A DNA stretch of 64,000 nt from Nevskia ramosa DSM 11499 (GCF_000420645.1 NZ_ATVI01000005.1:914357-978356); one strand, 5' to 3'. Numbered from the stretch's first letter, positions 47,223 through 57,242 are shown. The notes: generated by a model from the letters alone, not told the origin. Numbers and translations are program-made.

Positions 47223-47921
47223 ATGCAGACCGCAAGTCCCACCCCGATTCTTTCTTCCGAGTTCGAGATCAATCTGCCGAAGGCCAGTTTCGGCACTCGT
47301 TGGCTGACCGCGCTGTGCATGTCGATCATCACTTCGCTGCTGTTCTTCTGGCTGATGTACGCGGTGATCCACGTCAGCGGCCACGGCGTCGACAAGATAG
47401 AGAACCTGCCGACCATCGATTTCGTGCGCCTGAAGCGTGACAGCGCACCGGAGCAGAACGAACGGCGCAAGCCGCCACCGCCGCCGCCGGCCAAGCAGCC
47501 AGCACCGCCGTCGAAGATGAAGATCGACGTCGATACGGCGGCTCCGTCGACGGGTATCGGCATTCCGACCAACCTCGGCCTGTCGGCCAACATGTCCGCC
47601 GGCGCTGGCACCGGCAGCGGTGGCGGCCTGGCCGGTTCGATGGACAGCGATCTGATTCCGCTGCAGCGCATTCCGCCGACCTATCCGGCCGAAGCTCGCC
47701 GGGCAGGCATCAGCGGTACGGTACTGGTCGATGTCACCGTCAATCCAGATGGCAGCGTCCGCAAGGCCCGAGTCATCGAAGCTAAGCCGAAGGGCTTGTT
47801 CGAGGCGGCTGCCGTCACGGCCGTGCAGAAGTGGCGCTTCAAGCCGAAGGTGGTTGATGGCAAGCCCGTGGAGTTCCACGGCGTGCAGCCCTTCAAGTTC
47901 GACCTTACCGCAGCGGAGTAA
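47223..47921 (+). CDS. tonB: TonB (TonB2-type energy transducer)
   Basis: The 232-residue protein has one inner-membrane helix (about 29-50), a very short Pro-rich periplasmic stretch (about 84-97, KPPPPPPAKQPAPP) and a C-terminal TonB domain (PPTYPAEARRAGISGTVLV, AVQKWRFKPKVVDGKPV). The short linker fits TonB2-type proteins, which rely on TtpC. It should energise the two receptors encoded upstream. It is joined to the next gene by a 1-bp overlap of stop and start. Confidence 0.93.
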   Translation: MQTASPTPILSSEFEINLPKASFGTRWLTALCMSIITSLLFFWLMYAVIHVSGHGVDKIENLPTIDFVRLKRDSAPEQNERRKPPPPPPAKQPAPPSKMKIDVDTAAPSTGIGIPTNLGLSANMSAGAGTGSGGGLAGSMDSDLIPLQRIPPTYPAEARRAGISGTVLVDVTVNPDGSVRKARVIEAKPKGLFEAAAVTAVQKWRFKPKVVDGKPVEFHGVQPFKFDLTAAE

Positions 47922-49357
47922 TGACCATGAAGAACGCTAGCCATATGGAAGTTTCGGGTCGCCGCTCGTTGATGCCGGCATTCAGCCGCCTTGCCGTGCT
48001 GGCCGCCTTCGGGCTGGCCAGCATCGGCACGGCAATCGCGCAGACCGCACCGGTTCCGCAACAGCGGCCACCGGCACGGCAGACGCCAGCCCAGATCGCG
48101 GCCGCAAAGGAAGCCGAGATGATCGCCGCAGGTGTGCGCACCGAATGCCTGCCTTCGAAGCAGAAGGCCACACCGAATCTCAGCGACGATGTCATCGACG
48201 ACATGCGGGAAGCTTCCGTGATGCTCGGCGAGAAGAAGACCGACCTGGCGATCGAGAAGCTGAAGAAACTCGTCAACAAGGGCGAGGACTATGACAAGGC
48301 GATGGTCAACTACAACCTGGGTATCGCTTACTCGGACAAGAACGATCTCGCCAGTTCGGCCAGCGCCTTCGCCAAGGCGCTGTCCTACGACTCGCTGTCG
48401 ATGCAGAACAGCGAGCAGATGCGTCTCAACCTCGGTCAGCTGTATGTCGCCAGCGGCCAGTTCGATCTCGGCATCGACGCGCTGAGGGACTACATGGCCA
48501 AGGCCTGCGGCGTCGTGTCGCCGGATGCCCATGTGTTCCTGGCCAGCGCGCTCGCCGAGCGCAAGCGCTTTCCGGAAGCACTCGCCGAAGTCGATACCGC
48601 GCTGGGCAAATCGAAGGTGCCGAAGGAATCGTGGATCCAGTTCAAGCTCGGCCTGCTGTACGAGCAGAAGGATTACAAGGCGTCGGCGGAGACGCTGCTG
48701 CAGCTGATCGCCCTGAACGCCGGCAAGGCCGACTACTGGAAACAACTGGCAGGCGTGCTGCTGCAGATGGAAGACAGCACTCAGGCTGCAGCGGTGCTCG
48801 CGCTCGCCGAACGGCAGGGCATGCTCGCTACGCCGGAAGATATCCGCAATCTGTACAACACCTACATGATCATCGGCGAGCCGCAGAAAGCGGCGCAGCT
48901 GATGGACGCCGCGATCTCCGACAAGAAGCTGCCGCTCGACGAAAGGAATCTCGAATCGGTCTCCAACGCCTGGATCAATGCCCGCGAGAACGAAAAGGCC
49001 GAAGCGACGCTGAAGCAGCTGGCATCGATGGCCGAACGCGGCGAGTACTACTTCCGGCTCGGCGCGATGTATGGCGATCAGGAGCGCTGGAAGGATTCCC
49101 GCGAAATGCTCGAACGAGCGCTCGAGAAGGGTGGCTTGAAGAAGCCGGGCGAAGCCTGGTTCCGGATCGCGGTGGCCAGCTACGGCGCCAACGACGTCAA
49201 GGGCGCAATCGCCGCGCTGCAGAAGTCGATCGCCTTCGAAGACACCAAGGCCCAGGCCAGCGAATGGCTGCGTTCCTTGTCGACGCAGGCGCCGCCGCCG
49301 GTGCCATCGGCAACCAGTTCGTCCGCACCGTCGGCACCCGCCAAGACAGCCGGTTGA
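47921..49357 (+). CDS. Exported TPR protein of the TonB2-type operon
   Basis: The 478-residue protein has a signal peptide (about 15-40, with AVLAAFGLASIGTAIAQ) and tetratricopeptide-type helical repeats through most of its length (for example AMVNYNLGIAYSDKNDLAS, MRLNLGQLYVASGQFDLG, FKLGLLYEQKDYKASAETL). A TPR gene closes TtpC/TonB2 operons in other gammaproteobacteria. A scaffold role between the TonB complex and other envelope proteins is likely, but the partner is unknown. Confidence 0.88.
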   Translation: MTMKNASHMEVSGRRSLMPAFSRLAVLAAFGLASIGTAIAQTAPVPQQRPPARQTPAQIAAAKEAEMIAAGVRTECLPSKQKATPNLSDDVIDDMREASVMLGEKKTDLAIEKLKKLVNKGEDYDKAMVNYNLGIAYSDKNDLASSASAFAKALSYDSLSMQNSEQMRLNLGQLYVASGQFDLGIDALRDYMAKACGVVSPDAHVFLASALAERKRFPEALAEVDTALGKSKVPKESWIQFKLGLLYEQKDYKASAETLLQLIALNAGKADYWKQLAGVLLQMEDSTQAAAVLALAERQGMLATPEDIRNLYNTYMIIGEPQKAAQLMDAAISDKKLPLDERNLESVSNAWINARENEKAEATLKQLASMAERGEYYFRLGAMYGDQERWKDSREMLERALEKGGLKKPGEAWFRIAVASYGANDVKGAIAALQKSIAFEDTKAQASEWLRSLSTQAPPPVPSATSSSAPSAPAKTAG

Positions 49358-49391
49358 GGCAGATGCGATGAGCAAGCACTAGGCCTCGCCA

Positions 49392-49420
49392 TCGCCGGTC
49401 ACGCGAACCGTGACTGGCGA
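49392..49420 (+). terminator. Hairpin between the TonB operon and the amidase cluster
   Basis: Arms TCGCCGGTCACG (49392-49403) and CGTGACTGGCGA (49409-49420) pair over 12 positions with one G-T wobble around CGAAC, 35 bp after the TPR stop. There is no T-tract, so it may only attenuate. Partial readthrough would connect the TonB2-type operon with the amidase operon. Confidence 0.45.
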
Positions 49421-49534
49421 ATGCCAGCCCGCAACACCCGTTTCGATCACCGGGCGCGCCCTCCGGCGCGCTGCAGGGCCCGGCTGTGTCCGGGCCACAG
49501 CCGGCCAGCAGCCGAGTAGACAGGAGTCGCAGCG

Positions 49535-51190
49535 ATGGACATGAAGACCCAACCGAAACTCGCGCTACTGGCGCTTGCGATCTGCACCTCGCTGGCGGCA
49601 GCACATCCGGCCGGCGCGATGGAACTGGAGTCGGCAACGATCGCCGATCTGCAGACGGCGATGGCCGCCGGCAAGCTCAGCGCCGAGAAGCTCACCGAGC
49701 TCTATCTCGCCCGCATCGAGGCCTACGACAAGAAAGGCCCGACCCTGAACACGGTCATCACCCTCAATCCCAAGGCGCTGGAGCTGGCGCGCACGCTCGA
49801 TGCCGAGCGCAAGGCCGGCAAGCTGCGCGGCCCGTTGCACGGCATTCCGATCGTGCTCAAGGACAACTTCGATACCGCGGATCTGCCCACCACCGGCGGC
49901 AGTCAGCTGTTGAAAGGTTCCTTGCCGCCGGACGATGCCTTCGTGGTCAAGAAGCTGCGCGACGCCGGCGTCATCGTGCTGGCCAAGGTCAATCTGTCGG
50001 AATGGGCGGGCGGCGGCGGCAGTGTCGGCGGTGCCAGCGATCCGGCCGTGCTCAAGGCTGGCGCGGTACCCAACGGCAGCAGCTCGATGGGTGGCCAGAC
50101 GCGCAATCCGCATGACCTCACACGCGGCCCCTCCGGTTCCAGCGGCGGCACCGGTGCGGCGATCGCGGCAAGCTTCGCGCAGTTCGGTCTTGGCACCGAC
50201 ACCGGCGGCTCGGTGCGCGGGCCTTCATCGGCGAATGGCATCGTCGGCCTCAAGCCCACGCTCGGCCTGATGAGCCGCGACGGCATCATTCCGCTGGCGC
50301 TGAGTTTCGACACCGGCGGCCCGATGGCGCGCAGCGTCTATGACGTGGCGCTGGCGCTGGGCGTCATGGCTGGCGTCGATCCGGCCGATGCCGCCACCGC
50401 GAAAAGCGCAGGCCATGCCGAGAAGGATTACCTGAAGTATCTGAAGCGCGGCTCGCTGCAGGGCGCGCGCATCGGCATCGCCCGCGACTTCATGGGCAAG
50501 GATGCCGGCACCGATCAGGTGATGGAGCGCGCCATCGCGATGCTCAAGCTGCAAGGCGCGACGGTCATCGACATCAAGTATCCGGACTACCTGCTGGCCG
50601 CCAAGCAGCCGCTGCTGATCCTGATGATGTCGTCCGAGTTCAAGACGCAGATCGCCGATTACCTGAAGACCACCGGGCCCTCGTATCCGAAGACTTTCGA
50701 TCAGCTGGTCGCCCTGTCGAACGATCCGAAGACCAACTATCGCGCGCCGGAAAAGGCTTATGCGCTGAAGTACACGGCCTCGGTGGCGCTGGCGCTCGAT
50801 GATCCGCGCTATCTCGCCGCCAAGACCCAGGCGCTGCCGGCGATCAAGGCCGGCATCGATGCACTGTTCGCTACCGACAAGCTCGACGCGATCGTCTATC
50901 CGACTTCGCCACGGCCAGCGACCCTGATCGTGCCGGACAAGCCGCCGATGCCGAGTGCCGGCACCGACAGCGCCACCAGCTTCGCCAACGAAACCGGCTA
51001 CCCGGATCTGATCGTGCCGGCCGGTGTCACGCCGTCCGGCTTGCCGGTGACCATCTCGTTCTTCGGCCCGGCCTGGAGCGAACCGAAGCTGCTCGGCTAC
51101 GGCTACGACTTCGAGCAGGCCACCAAGGCCCGCGTGTTGCCGAAGACGACACCGCCGCTGCCCGCCGACAGTCTGGCGATGTGGCGTTGA
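49535..51190 (+). CDS. Exported amidase-signature hydrolase 1
   Basis: The 551-residue protein has a signal peptide (to about 28, ending PAGA) and the full amidase-signature fold. The triad is Lys K109 (PIVLKDN), cis-Ser S202 (PSGSSGGTG) and nucleophile S226 (TDTGGSVRG). The family cleaves C-N amide bonds in amides, peptides or anilides. A 26-residue insertion around 160-186 (GGGGSVGGASDP) precedes the core motif. It is the first of four closely spaced amidase genes after the TonB2-type operon, so the enzyme probably acts in the periplasm on imported or extracellular material. It is most similar to amidase 3. Confidence 0.93.
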   Translation: MDMKTQPKLALLALAICTSLAAAHPAGAMELESATIADLQTAMAAGKLSAEKLTELYLARIEAYDKKGPTLNTVITLNPKALELARTLDAERKAGKLRGPLHGIPIVLKDNFDTADLPTTGGSQLLKGSLPPDDAFVVKKLRDAGVIVLAKVNLSEWAGGGGSVGGASDPAVLKAGAVPNGSSSMGGQTRNPHDLTRGPSGSSGGTGAAIAASFAQFGLGTDTGGSVRGPSSANGIVGLKPTLGLMSRDGIIPLALSFDTGGPMARSVYDVALALGVMAGVDPADAATAKSAGHAEKDYLKYLKRGSLQGARIGIARDFMGKDAGTDQVMERAIAMLKLQGATVIDIKYPDYLLAAKQPLLILMMSSEFKTQIADYLKTTGPSYPKTFDQLVALSNDPKTNYRAPEKAYALKYTASVALALDDPRYLAAKTQALPAIKAGIDALFATDKLDAIVYPTSPRPATLIVPDKPPMPSAGTDSATSFANETGYPDLIVPAGVTPSGLPVTISFFGPAWSEPKLLGYGYDFEQATKARVLPKTTPPLPADSLAMWR

Positions 51191-51198
51191 GGCCGGCC

Positions 51199-52794
51199 AT
51201 GAACTTCATGATCCGCAACCAGCGTCATTCGATCCTTGCGGCTTGCGCGCTGACGTTTGCCGTCAGCCTTCCGGCCCAGGCTGCGCTGGACCTCGCGACG
51301 GCGAGCATCGCCGAGCTGGAAGCGGCGATGGCCGCCGGCACGCTCACCTCTGAAAAACTGGTGACCTTGTACCTCGCGCGCATCGAAGCCTATGACGCCA
51401 AGGGGCCGGCGCTGAACAGCGTCATCACCCTGAACAAGCGCGCGCTCGAAGAAGCGAGAGCGCTCGACAAGGAGCGCAACGAGAAAGGCCCGCGCTCGCC
51501 ACTGCACGGCATCGTGGTGCTTGCCAAGGATGTCTACGACACCAGGGACATGCCCACAAGCGGCGGCTTCAAGCCGATGGCGACCTCGCAGCCGTCGCGC
51601 GATTCCTTCGTCATCGATCGCCTGCGCAAGGCCGGCGTGGTGATCCTTGCCAAGCTCAACCAGTCCGACTGGTACGGCGTTGCCGCACCGGGTGGCAGTT
51701 CGCTGAAAGGCCCGGTAGTCAGCCCGTACAACCCGAAGAAATCGACGGGTGGCTCGAGCAGCGGCACCGGCTCGGCGGTTGCCGCCTGGTTCGGCACGGT
51801 GGGCCTGGGCAGCGATACCACTGGCTCGATCGTCATCCCCAGCACCCTGGCCAATCTGGTCGGCATCTCGGCGAGTCATGGTCTGGTCAGCCGCACCGGC
51901 ATGATGTGGAGCAGCCCGTCGCAGGAAAACGGCGGGCCGATGTGCCGCAGCGTGGCCGACTGCGCCGCCGTGCTCGATGTCATCGCCGGCTATGACCCGG
52001 CCGATCTCGCCACCCAGGCCAGCCTCGGCAAGTTGCCCGAGCAGCCTTACACCAGCTTCGTGTCGAAGACCGGCCTCAAGGGCGCGCGTCTCGGCGTGCT
52101 GCGCGAGATGGTGCGCAGCGGGCCGATGCACAAGGAAGGCACAGCGCTCTTCGAGAAAGCGATTGCCGATTTCAAGGCGGCCGGCGCGACCATCGTCGAT
52201 CCGGTCGATACCGGCATCGGCCTTGTCGAAAGCCAGGTGCTGGCCGATGCGCCGCGCTATGAAGTGGCGTCAGCGATCAATGCCTATCTCGCAGGTCTCC
52301 CGCCGACGGCGCCGATCCGCGACGTTGCCGAGATGATCGACAAGGGCGGGGCGCTGGTGAAGCCGCGCATCGTCGAGTCCTGGCAGTACGGTTCGATTGA
52401 CCGCAGCCCGGAACTGATTGCGGCGATGAAGCACCAGACGGTGATGCGCGATGCGCTGACCGGGCTGATCGACAAGTACCAGCTCGACAGCTTGATCCTG
52501 CCGTACCGCACCGCGCTCGATGACGACTTCAAGCGCACGCCGAACCCACCGGCGGTGCCCGGCGCGCGCAGCGAGAACCGTAACGCCATCGCCTCGTACA
52601 CCGGCCTGCCGACGATCGTCGTGCCCGGCGGCTTCTTCGCGACTGACGGCATGCCGTTCGCCGTGCAGTTCCTCGGCAAGCCCTTCACCGAGCCGACCCT
52701 GATCAAGCTCGCCAGCGGCTACGAAGCCGCCACCCATCACCGCAAGGCGCCTGCGCTGACTCCGGCTCTGGCCGGCGAAACGCTCGCGCCCTGA
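51199..52794 (+). CDS. Exported amidase-signature hydrolase 2
   Basis: Starting at the ATG at 51199 the protein has 531 residues and a signal peptide (to about 28, SLPAQA); a GTG at 51181 is a possible alternative. The triad is K110 (VVLAKDV), S186 (STGGSSSGTG) and S210 (SDTTGSIV). The motif has GGSSSG where the others have GSSGG, and TTGS instead of TGGS, so its acyl-binding pocket probably differs. It starts 8 bp after amidase 1 and belongs to the same transcript. Confidence 0.92.
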   Translation: MNFMIRNQRHSILAACALTFAVSLPAQAALDLATASIAELEAAMAAGTLTSEKLVTLYLARIEAYDAKGPALNSVITLNKRALEEARALDKERNEKGPRSPLHGIVVLAKDVYDTRDMPTSGGFKPMATSQPSRDSFVIDRLRKAGVVILAKLNQSDWYGVAAPGGSSLKGPVVSPYNPKKSTGGSSSGTGSAVAAWFGTVGLGSDTTGSIVIPSTLANLVGISASHGLVSRTGMMWSSPSQENGGPMCRSVADCAAVLDVIAGYDPADLATQASLGKLPEQPYTSFVSKTGLKGARLGVLREMVRSGPMHKEGTALFEKAIADFKAAGATIVDPVDTGIGLVESQVLADAPRYEVASAINAYLAGLPPTAPIRDVAEMIDKGGALVKPRIVESWQYGSIDRSPELIAAMKHQTVMRDALTGLIDKYQLDSLILPYRTALDDDFKRTPNPPAVPGARSENRNAIASYTGLPTIVVPGGFFATDGMPFAVQFLGKPFTEPTLIKLASGYEAATHHRKAPALTPALAGETLAP

Positions 52795-52838
52795 ACTCCC
52801 CGCATCCACTTCTCCGTCCTTCCAGGAAAACGCTTCCC

Positions 52839-54479
52839 ATGACGCAGCTCCGCAAGTCCGCCATCGCCGCTGTATTGATGATCGCCACGCTGTCGTCCGC
52901 CGAGGCCGCGACGATCAATCTCGCCACCGCGACCATCGCCGACCTCCAGGCCGCCTACAAGACCGGCAAGCTCAGCGCCGAACAGGTCACCAAGGCCTAC
53001 CTGGCGCGCATCGCCGCGTACGACAAGCAGGGCCCGGTGATCAACAGCGTGATCACCCTGAATCCGAAGGCGCTCGAAGTGGCCAAGGCGCTCGATGCCG
53101 AGCGCAAGGCCGGCAAGGTTCGCGGCCCGCTGCACGGCGTGCCGATCGTGCTCAAGGACAACTTCGACACCTTCGATCTGCCGACCACGGCCGGCTCGCA
53201 ATTGCTGAAAGGCTCGATCCCGCCGGACGACGCCTACGTGGTCAAGAAGCTGCGCGAGGCCGGCGCGATCATCGTCGCCAAGGTCAATCTTTCCGAATGG
53301 GCCGGCAGCGGCGGCAGTGTCAGCGGCGCCACCGATCTCGAAGTGTTGAAGCTTGGCGCAGTGCCGAATGGCTCAAGCTCGATGGGCGGCCAGACGCGCA
53401 ATCCGCATGACCTGACCCGCGGCCCGTCCGGCTCCAGCGGCGGCACCGGTGCGGCGATCGCGGCAGTGTTCGCGCAGTTCGGTCTCGGCACCGATACCGG
53501 TGGTTCGGTACGCGGCCCGTCAACCGCCAACGGCATCGTCGGTCTGAAGCCGACCCACGGCCTGATGAGCCGCGACGGCATCGTGCCGCTGGCGCTTTCC
53601 TTCGACACCGGTGGCCCGATGGCACGCAGCGTCTACGACATCGCCACTGCGCTGACCGTGATGACCGGCGTCGATTCGGCCGACTCGGCTACCGCCAAGA
53701 GCGCCGGCCACATCGAGGCCGACTACACGCGGTTCCTGAAGGCCGGCTCGCTGAAAGGCGCGCGGATTGGTTTTGCCAAGGACTTCACCGGCAAGGACGA
53801 TGGCGTCGATGCGGTGATGACTGCCGCGGTCGCCAAGCTCAAGGCGCTGGGCGCGACGGTGGTCGACGTCAAGTATCCGGACTATCTGATCGCTGCCAAG
53901 CAGCCGATCTACAACCAACTGGTGTCGACCGAGTTCAAGGCCCAGGTCACGCAGTACCTGAAGACCACCAAGCCGGGCTTCCCGAAGACTTTCGATGAAG
54001 TGGTCGCCAAGTCCAATGACCCGAAGACCAACTACCAGTCACCAGGCAAGGCCTACGCGCTGAAGTACACGGCCTCGATCGCGCAGACGCTCGATGATCC
54101 CGCCTATCTGGCGGTGAAGAACGAGCAGCTCGCCGCGGTGAGATCGGGCATCGACGCGATCTTCGTCAAGTACAAGGTCGACGCGATCGTCTATCCGACC
54201 TCGCCGAAGCCGGCGACCCTGATCGTGCCGGACAAACCGCCGCAGCCTTCCGCCGGCACTGACAGCGCCACCAGCTTCGCCAACGAGACCGGCTACCCGG
54301 ATCTGATCGTGCCAGCTGGCATGACGCCGGGCGGACTGCCGGTGGCGATCTCGTTCTTCGGCCCGGCCTGGAGCGAACCGAAGCTGCTCGGCTACGGCTA
54401 TGACTTCGAGCAGGCCACTCATGCCTTGGTTGAACCGAAGCACACGCCGGCGATGCCGGGCGACGTTCTGAACTACTGA
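52839..54479 (+). CDS. Exported amidase-signature hydrolase 3
   Basis: The 546-residue protein has a signal peptide (to about 23, SSAEA) and the triad K106 (PIVLKDN), S199 (PSGSSGGTG) and S223 (TDTGGSVRG). It is a close paralogue of amidase 1, sharing the same insertion (GSGGSVSGATD) and long identical stretches such as GGQTRNPHDLTRGPSGSSGG. The pair 1 and 3 is separated by the more divergent amidase 2, which implies a duplication with insertion or a shuffle. It lies 44 bp after amidase 2. Confidence 0.93.
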   Translation: MTQLRKSAIAAVLMIATLSSAEAATINLATATIADLQAAYKTGKLSAEQVTKAYLARIAAYDKQGPVINSVITLNPKALEVAKALDAERKAGKVRGPLHGVPIVLKDNFDTFDLPTTAGSQLLKGSIPPDDAYVVKKLREAGAIIVAKVNLSEWAGSGGSVSGATDLEVLKLGAVPNGSSSMGGQTRNPHDLTRGPSGSSGGTGAAIAAVFAQFGLGTDTGGSVRGPSTANGIVGLKPTHGLMSRDGIVPLALSFDTGGPMARSVYDIATALTVMTGVDSADSATAKSAGHIEADYTRFLKAGSLKGARIGFAKDFTGKDDGVDAVMTAAVAKLKALGATVVDVKYPDYLIAAKQPIYNQLVSTEFKAQVTQYLKTTKPGFPKTFDEVVAKSNDPKTNYQSPGKAYALKYTASIAQTLDDPAYLAVKNEQLAAVRSGIDAIFVKYKVDAIVYPTSPKPATLIVPDKPPQPSAGTDSATSFANETGYPDLIVPAGMTPGGLPVAISFFGPAWSEPKLLGYGYDFEQATHALVEPKHTPAMPGDVLNY

Positions 54480-54493
54480 CCCCGGAGCCCGAC

Positions 54494-56101
54494 ATGAAAA
54501 CCATTGCTGCCAGACACGCGCTGCTTTGCGGCATCGCGCTCACCTTCGGCTTGTCCGGCGTCGCACAGGCCAAGACCTTCGATCTGCAGAACGCCGGCAT
54601 CGAAGACATCCAGGCGGCCGTCGATGCCGGTGCGCTGAGCTACGAAAAACTGACTCGCCTGTACCTCGCACGGATCGCCGCTTACGACAAGAAGGGGCCA
54701 TCGCTGAACACGGTGATCACCTTGAACAAGAAGGCGCTCGACACCGCGCGGGCGCTCGACGTCGAGTTCAAGAAGAAGGGCCGGCGTTCGCCGCTGCACG
54801 GCATTCCGGTGCTCGCCAAGGACAATTACGACACCGCCGACATGCCGACCAGCGGCGGCGACTTCCTGCTTGCCAAGTCGGTGCCTTACGTCGATGCGCC
54901 GTCGATCAAGCAGCTGCGCGATGCCGGCGCAATCATCCTCGCCAAGGTCAACATGGACGAGTTCGCGCACGGCGGCATCGGCTACAGCTCGCGCCTCGGC
55001 CAGACCCGCAACCCGCATGATCCTCGTCGTCATCCGGCCGGTTCCAGTGGCGGCACCGGTGCCGGGCTTGCGGCCTGGTTCGCGCCGCTGGGCTTGGGTT
55101 CCGACACCGGCGGTTCGATCCGCGGGCCGTCGTCGGCGAACGGCATCGTCGGCATCAAGCCGACCAATGGCCTGATCTCGCGCACCGGCATCATGCCCTG
55201 CGTGCTGACCTTCGATACCGGTGGCCCGATGGCCCGCACAGTCTATGACGCGGCGCTTGCGCTGGGCTTCATGACCGGCACCGATGCCAAGGATCCGCTG
55301 TCCATGACCAGCGCCGGCCACGAATTCAAGGACTACACCCAGTTCCTGAAAACCGGCGCGCTGCAGGGTGTGAGAGTCGGCGTGATCCGCGATCTCGCCG
55401 GCACCGATCCGGAAGTCGATCGGGTGTTCAACGAAAGCCTGAACGAACTGGTGAAGCTCGGCGCCGTACTGGTCGATGACGTGCACTATCCGGCGATCGT
55501 CATGCAGAACCGCTCGGTGGCGATGGAGCCGATCCGCTCCGAGGTCAAGGACAACTACGTGGCCTATCTCGGCACCTTGCGGCCGGGCTTCCCGAAGACC
55601 GTCACCGAGCTGGCCGAGCAGGGCATCAAGCTGACTGCTGCGAAGGGCGAGTTCCAGCCGCATCCGAGTGTCTTCACGCGCTTCAAGGCACTGGGCGAGC
55701 GGCCGGCGCTGACCTCGATCAGCTACACGTCCGCGAAGCAGTACGCGATGCCGGCGGTGCGTGGCGCGGTGCTCGGGCTGATGGAAGAAAAGAACGTCGA
55801 CGTGCTGGTCTATCCGACCCGTTCACGGCAGCCGGAACTCATCGATCCGCTGACGCCGTACATCGTCGATCGCCCGCCGACGCCGTCACTGACCAGCATC
55901 GCCAACGTCACCCAGTTTCCGGACGTGATCGTTCCCGCTGGCATCACCCGCGACAAGATGCCGGTGACCATCTCGTTCTTCGGCCCGGCCTGGAGCGAGC
56001 CGAAGCTGCTGGCCTATGCCTACAGCTACGAGCAGGCGACCCATCATCGCGTGGCGCCATCCACCACGCCGCCGCTGCCGGGCGAGCGTTTCGAGTACTA
56101 G
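54494..56101 (+). CDS. Exported amidase-signature hydrolase 4
   Basis: The 535-residue protein has a signal peptide (to about 26, GVAQA) and the triad K109 (PVLAKDN), S184 (PAGSSGGTG) and S208 (SDTGGSIRG). It lacks the insertion of amidases 1 and 3. The C-terminal segment (ITRDKMPVTISFFGPAWSEPKLL) is shared with its neighbours. It is 14 bp behind amidase 3 and ends the four-gene run; a strong terminator follows at 56221. Confidence 0.93.
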   Translation: MKTIAARHALLCGIALTFGLSGVAQAKTFDLQNAGIEDIQAAVDAGALSYEKLTRLYLARIAAYDKKGPSLNTVITLNKKALDTARALDVEFKKKGRRSPLHGIPVLAKDNYDTADMPTSGGDFLLAKSVPYVDAPSIKQLRDAGAIILAKVNMDEFAHGGIGYSSRLGQTRNPHDPRRHPAGSSGGTGAGLAAWFAPLGLGSDTGGSIRGPSSANGIVGIKPTNGLISRTGIMPCVLTFDTGGPMARTVYDAALALGFMTGTDAKDPLSMTSAGHEFKDYTQFLKTGALQGVRVGVIRDLAGTDPEVDRVFNESLNELVKLGAVLVDDVHYPAIVMQNRSVAMEPIRSEVKDNYVAYLGTLRPGFPKTVTELAEQGIKLTAAKGEFQPHPSVFTRFKALGERPALTSISYTSAKQYAMPAVRGAVLGLMEEKNVDVLVYPTRSRQPELIDPLTPYIVDRPPTPSLTSIANVTQFPDVIVPAGITRDKMPVTISFFGPAWSEPKLLAYAYSYEQATHHRVAPSTTPPLPGERFEY

Positions 56102-56220
56102 GGCGTTCTTGGGCTTGTTCTTGGGGCCCCGGTACCGGTGCCGCAGCGTGGAATTGGCCCCCGCTGCAGTGCCGGTGCCGGGTGCAACCCGAGCGCTCTC
56201 AGCTTGAGATGTGTGGCTTT

Positions 56221-56265
56221 GCCCGCGGTTCGGCCAAGGATAGGCTGGGCCGCGGGCTTTTCTTT
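56221..56265 (+). terminator. Rho-independent terminator of the amidase operon
   Basis: A 15-bp stem with three wobble pairs (56221-56235 with 56243-56257, GCCCGCGG... / ...CCGCGGGC) closes around a 7-nt loop and is followed by TTTTCTTT. It lies 120 bp after the amidase 4 stop. Confidence 0.85.
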
Positions 56266-56366
56266 GCCTACGAACGTTCGCGCAATGTTCGGGTCCGACT
56301 GACAGAGCCGGCATCCGATGCCGACCCTGTAAGGTTCGACCCTGCCATCACGTTGTGGAGATTCCG

Positions 56367-57242
56367 ATGCATCCCGATGCCATCGCTTTTGTCTCACCCT
56401 CGGAAATGAACCGCCGTGGCTTCATCGTCACCGCGCTGGCCAGCGGCTTCGCGCTTGCCGTGCAGCCGGTTTCCGCGCAAAGCCTGATCACCACGCCGGC
56501 CGATGGCCTGCTGGCCGGCGAAATCAGCATCCCGGTCAAGGACGGCAAGATGCCGGCCTATCGCGCCCAGCCACGCGGCGGCCGCAATCTGCCGACGGTG
56601 CTGGTGGTGCAGGAAATCTTCGGCGTGCACGAGCACATCAAGGATGTCTGCCGGCGCTTCGCGCAAGCCGGCTATCTGGCCATCGCCCCCGAGTTGTTCG
56701 CGCGCCAGGGCGATGCCAGCAAGTACACCGACACCAAGGAACTGGTCGCGCAGCTGGTCTCGAAAGTGCCGGACACGCAGGTGATGGACGACCTCGACGC
56801 CACCGCGATCTGGGCCGCCAGCAACGGCGGCGATCCGGCCAAGCTCGCCGTCACCGGCTTCTGCTGGGGTGGCCGCATCGTCTGGCTGTACGCGGCCCAC
56901 AACCCGGTGGTGAAGGCTGGCGTCGCCTGGTACGGCGGCCTGATCCGCCCGGGTACCGAGCTGCAGCCGCAAAGCCCGATCGATCTGGTCGATCAACTCA
57001 AGGCGCCGGTGCTCGGCCTCTATGGCGCGGCCGACACCGGCATCGCCGCCGACACCGTCGAGCAGATGCTCGCCAAGCTCGCGGCATCGGCCAGCCCGGC
57101 TGCCAAGGCCTCGGAGATCGTCCTGTACCCCGATACACCGCATGGCTTCAACGCCGACTACCGGCCGAGCTATCGCGCCGCGCAGGCCAAGGATGGCTGG
57201 GCGCGCCTGTTGGACTGGTTCAGCCGCAACGGTGTGGCCTGA
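56367..57242 (+). CDS. Exported dienelactone hydrolase family protein
   Basis: From the ATG at 56367 (GGAG ribosome binding site) the product is 291 residues. An RR motif ([13 protein letters not shown]) and hydrophobic stretch suggest a Tat-type signal. The alpha/beta-hydrolase triad of the DLH family is present: C166 in GFCWGGR, D223 in GAADTG and H259 in TPHGF, with the conserved VQEIFG loop. DLH proteins hydrolyse lactones and related esters. A GTG at 56355 is a less likely start. Export is not typical of classical cytoplasmic DLH. Confidence 0.9.
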   Translation: MHPDAIAFVSPSEMNRRGFIVTALASGFALAVQPVSAQSLITTPADGLLAGEISIPVKDGKMPAYRAQPRGGRNLPTVLVVQEIFGVHEHIKDVCRRFAQAGYLAIAPELFARQGDASKYTDTKELVAQLVSKVPDTQVMDDLDATAIWAASNGGDPAKLAVTGFCWGGRIVWLYAAHNPVVKAGVAWYGGLIRPGTELQPQSPIDLVDQLKAPVLGLYGAADTGIAADTVEQMLAKLAASASPAAKASEIVLYPDTPHGFNADYRPSYRAAQAKDGWARLLDWFSRNGVA

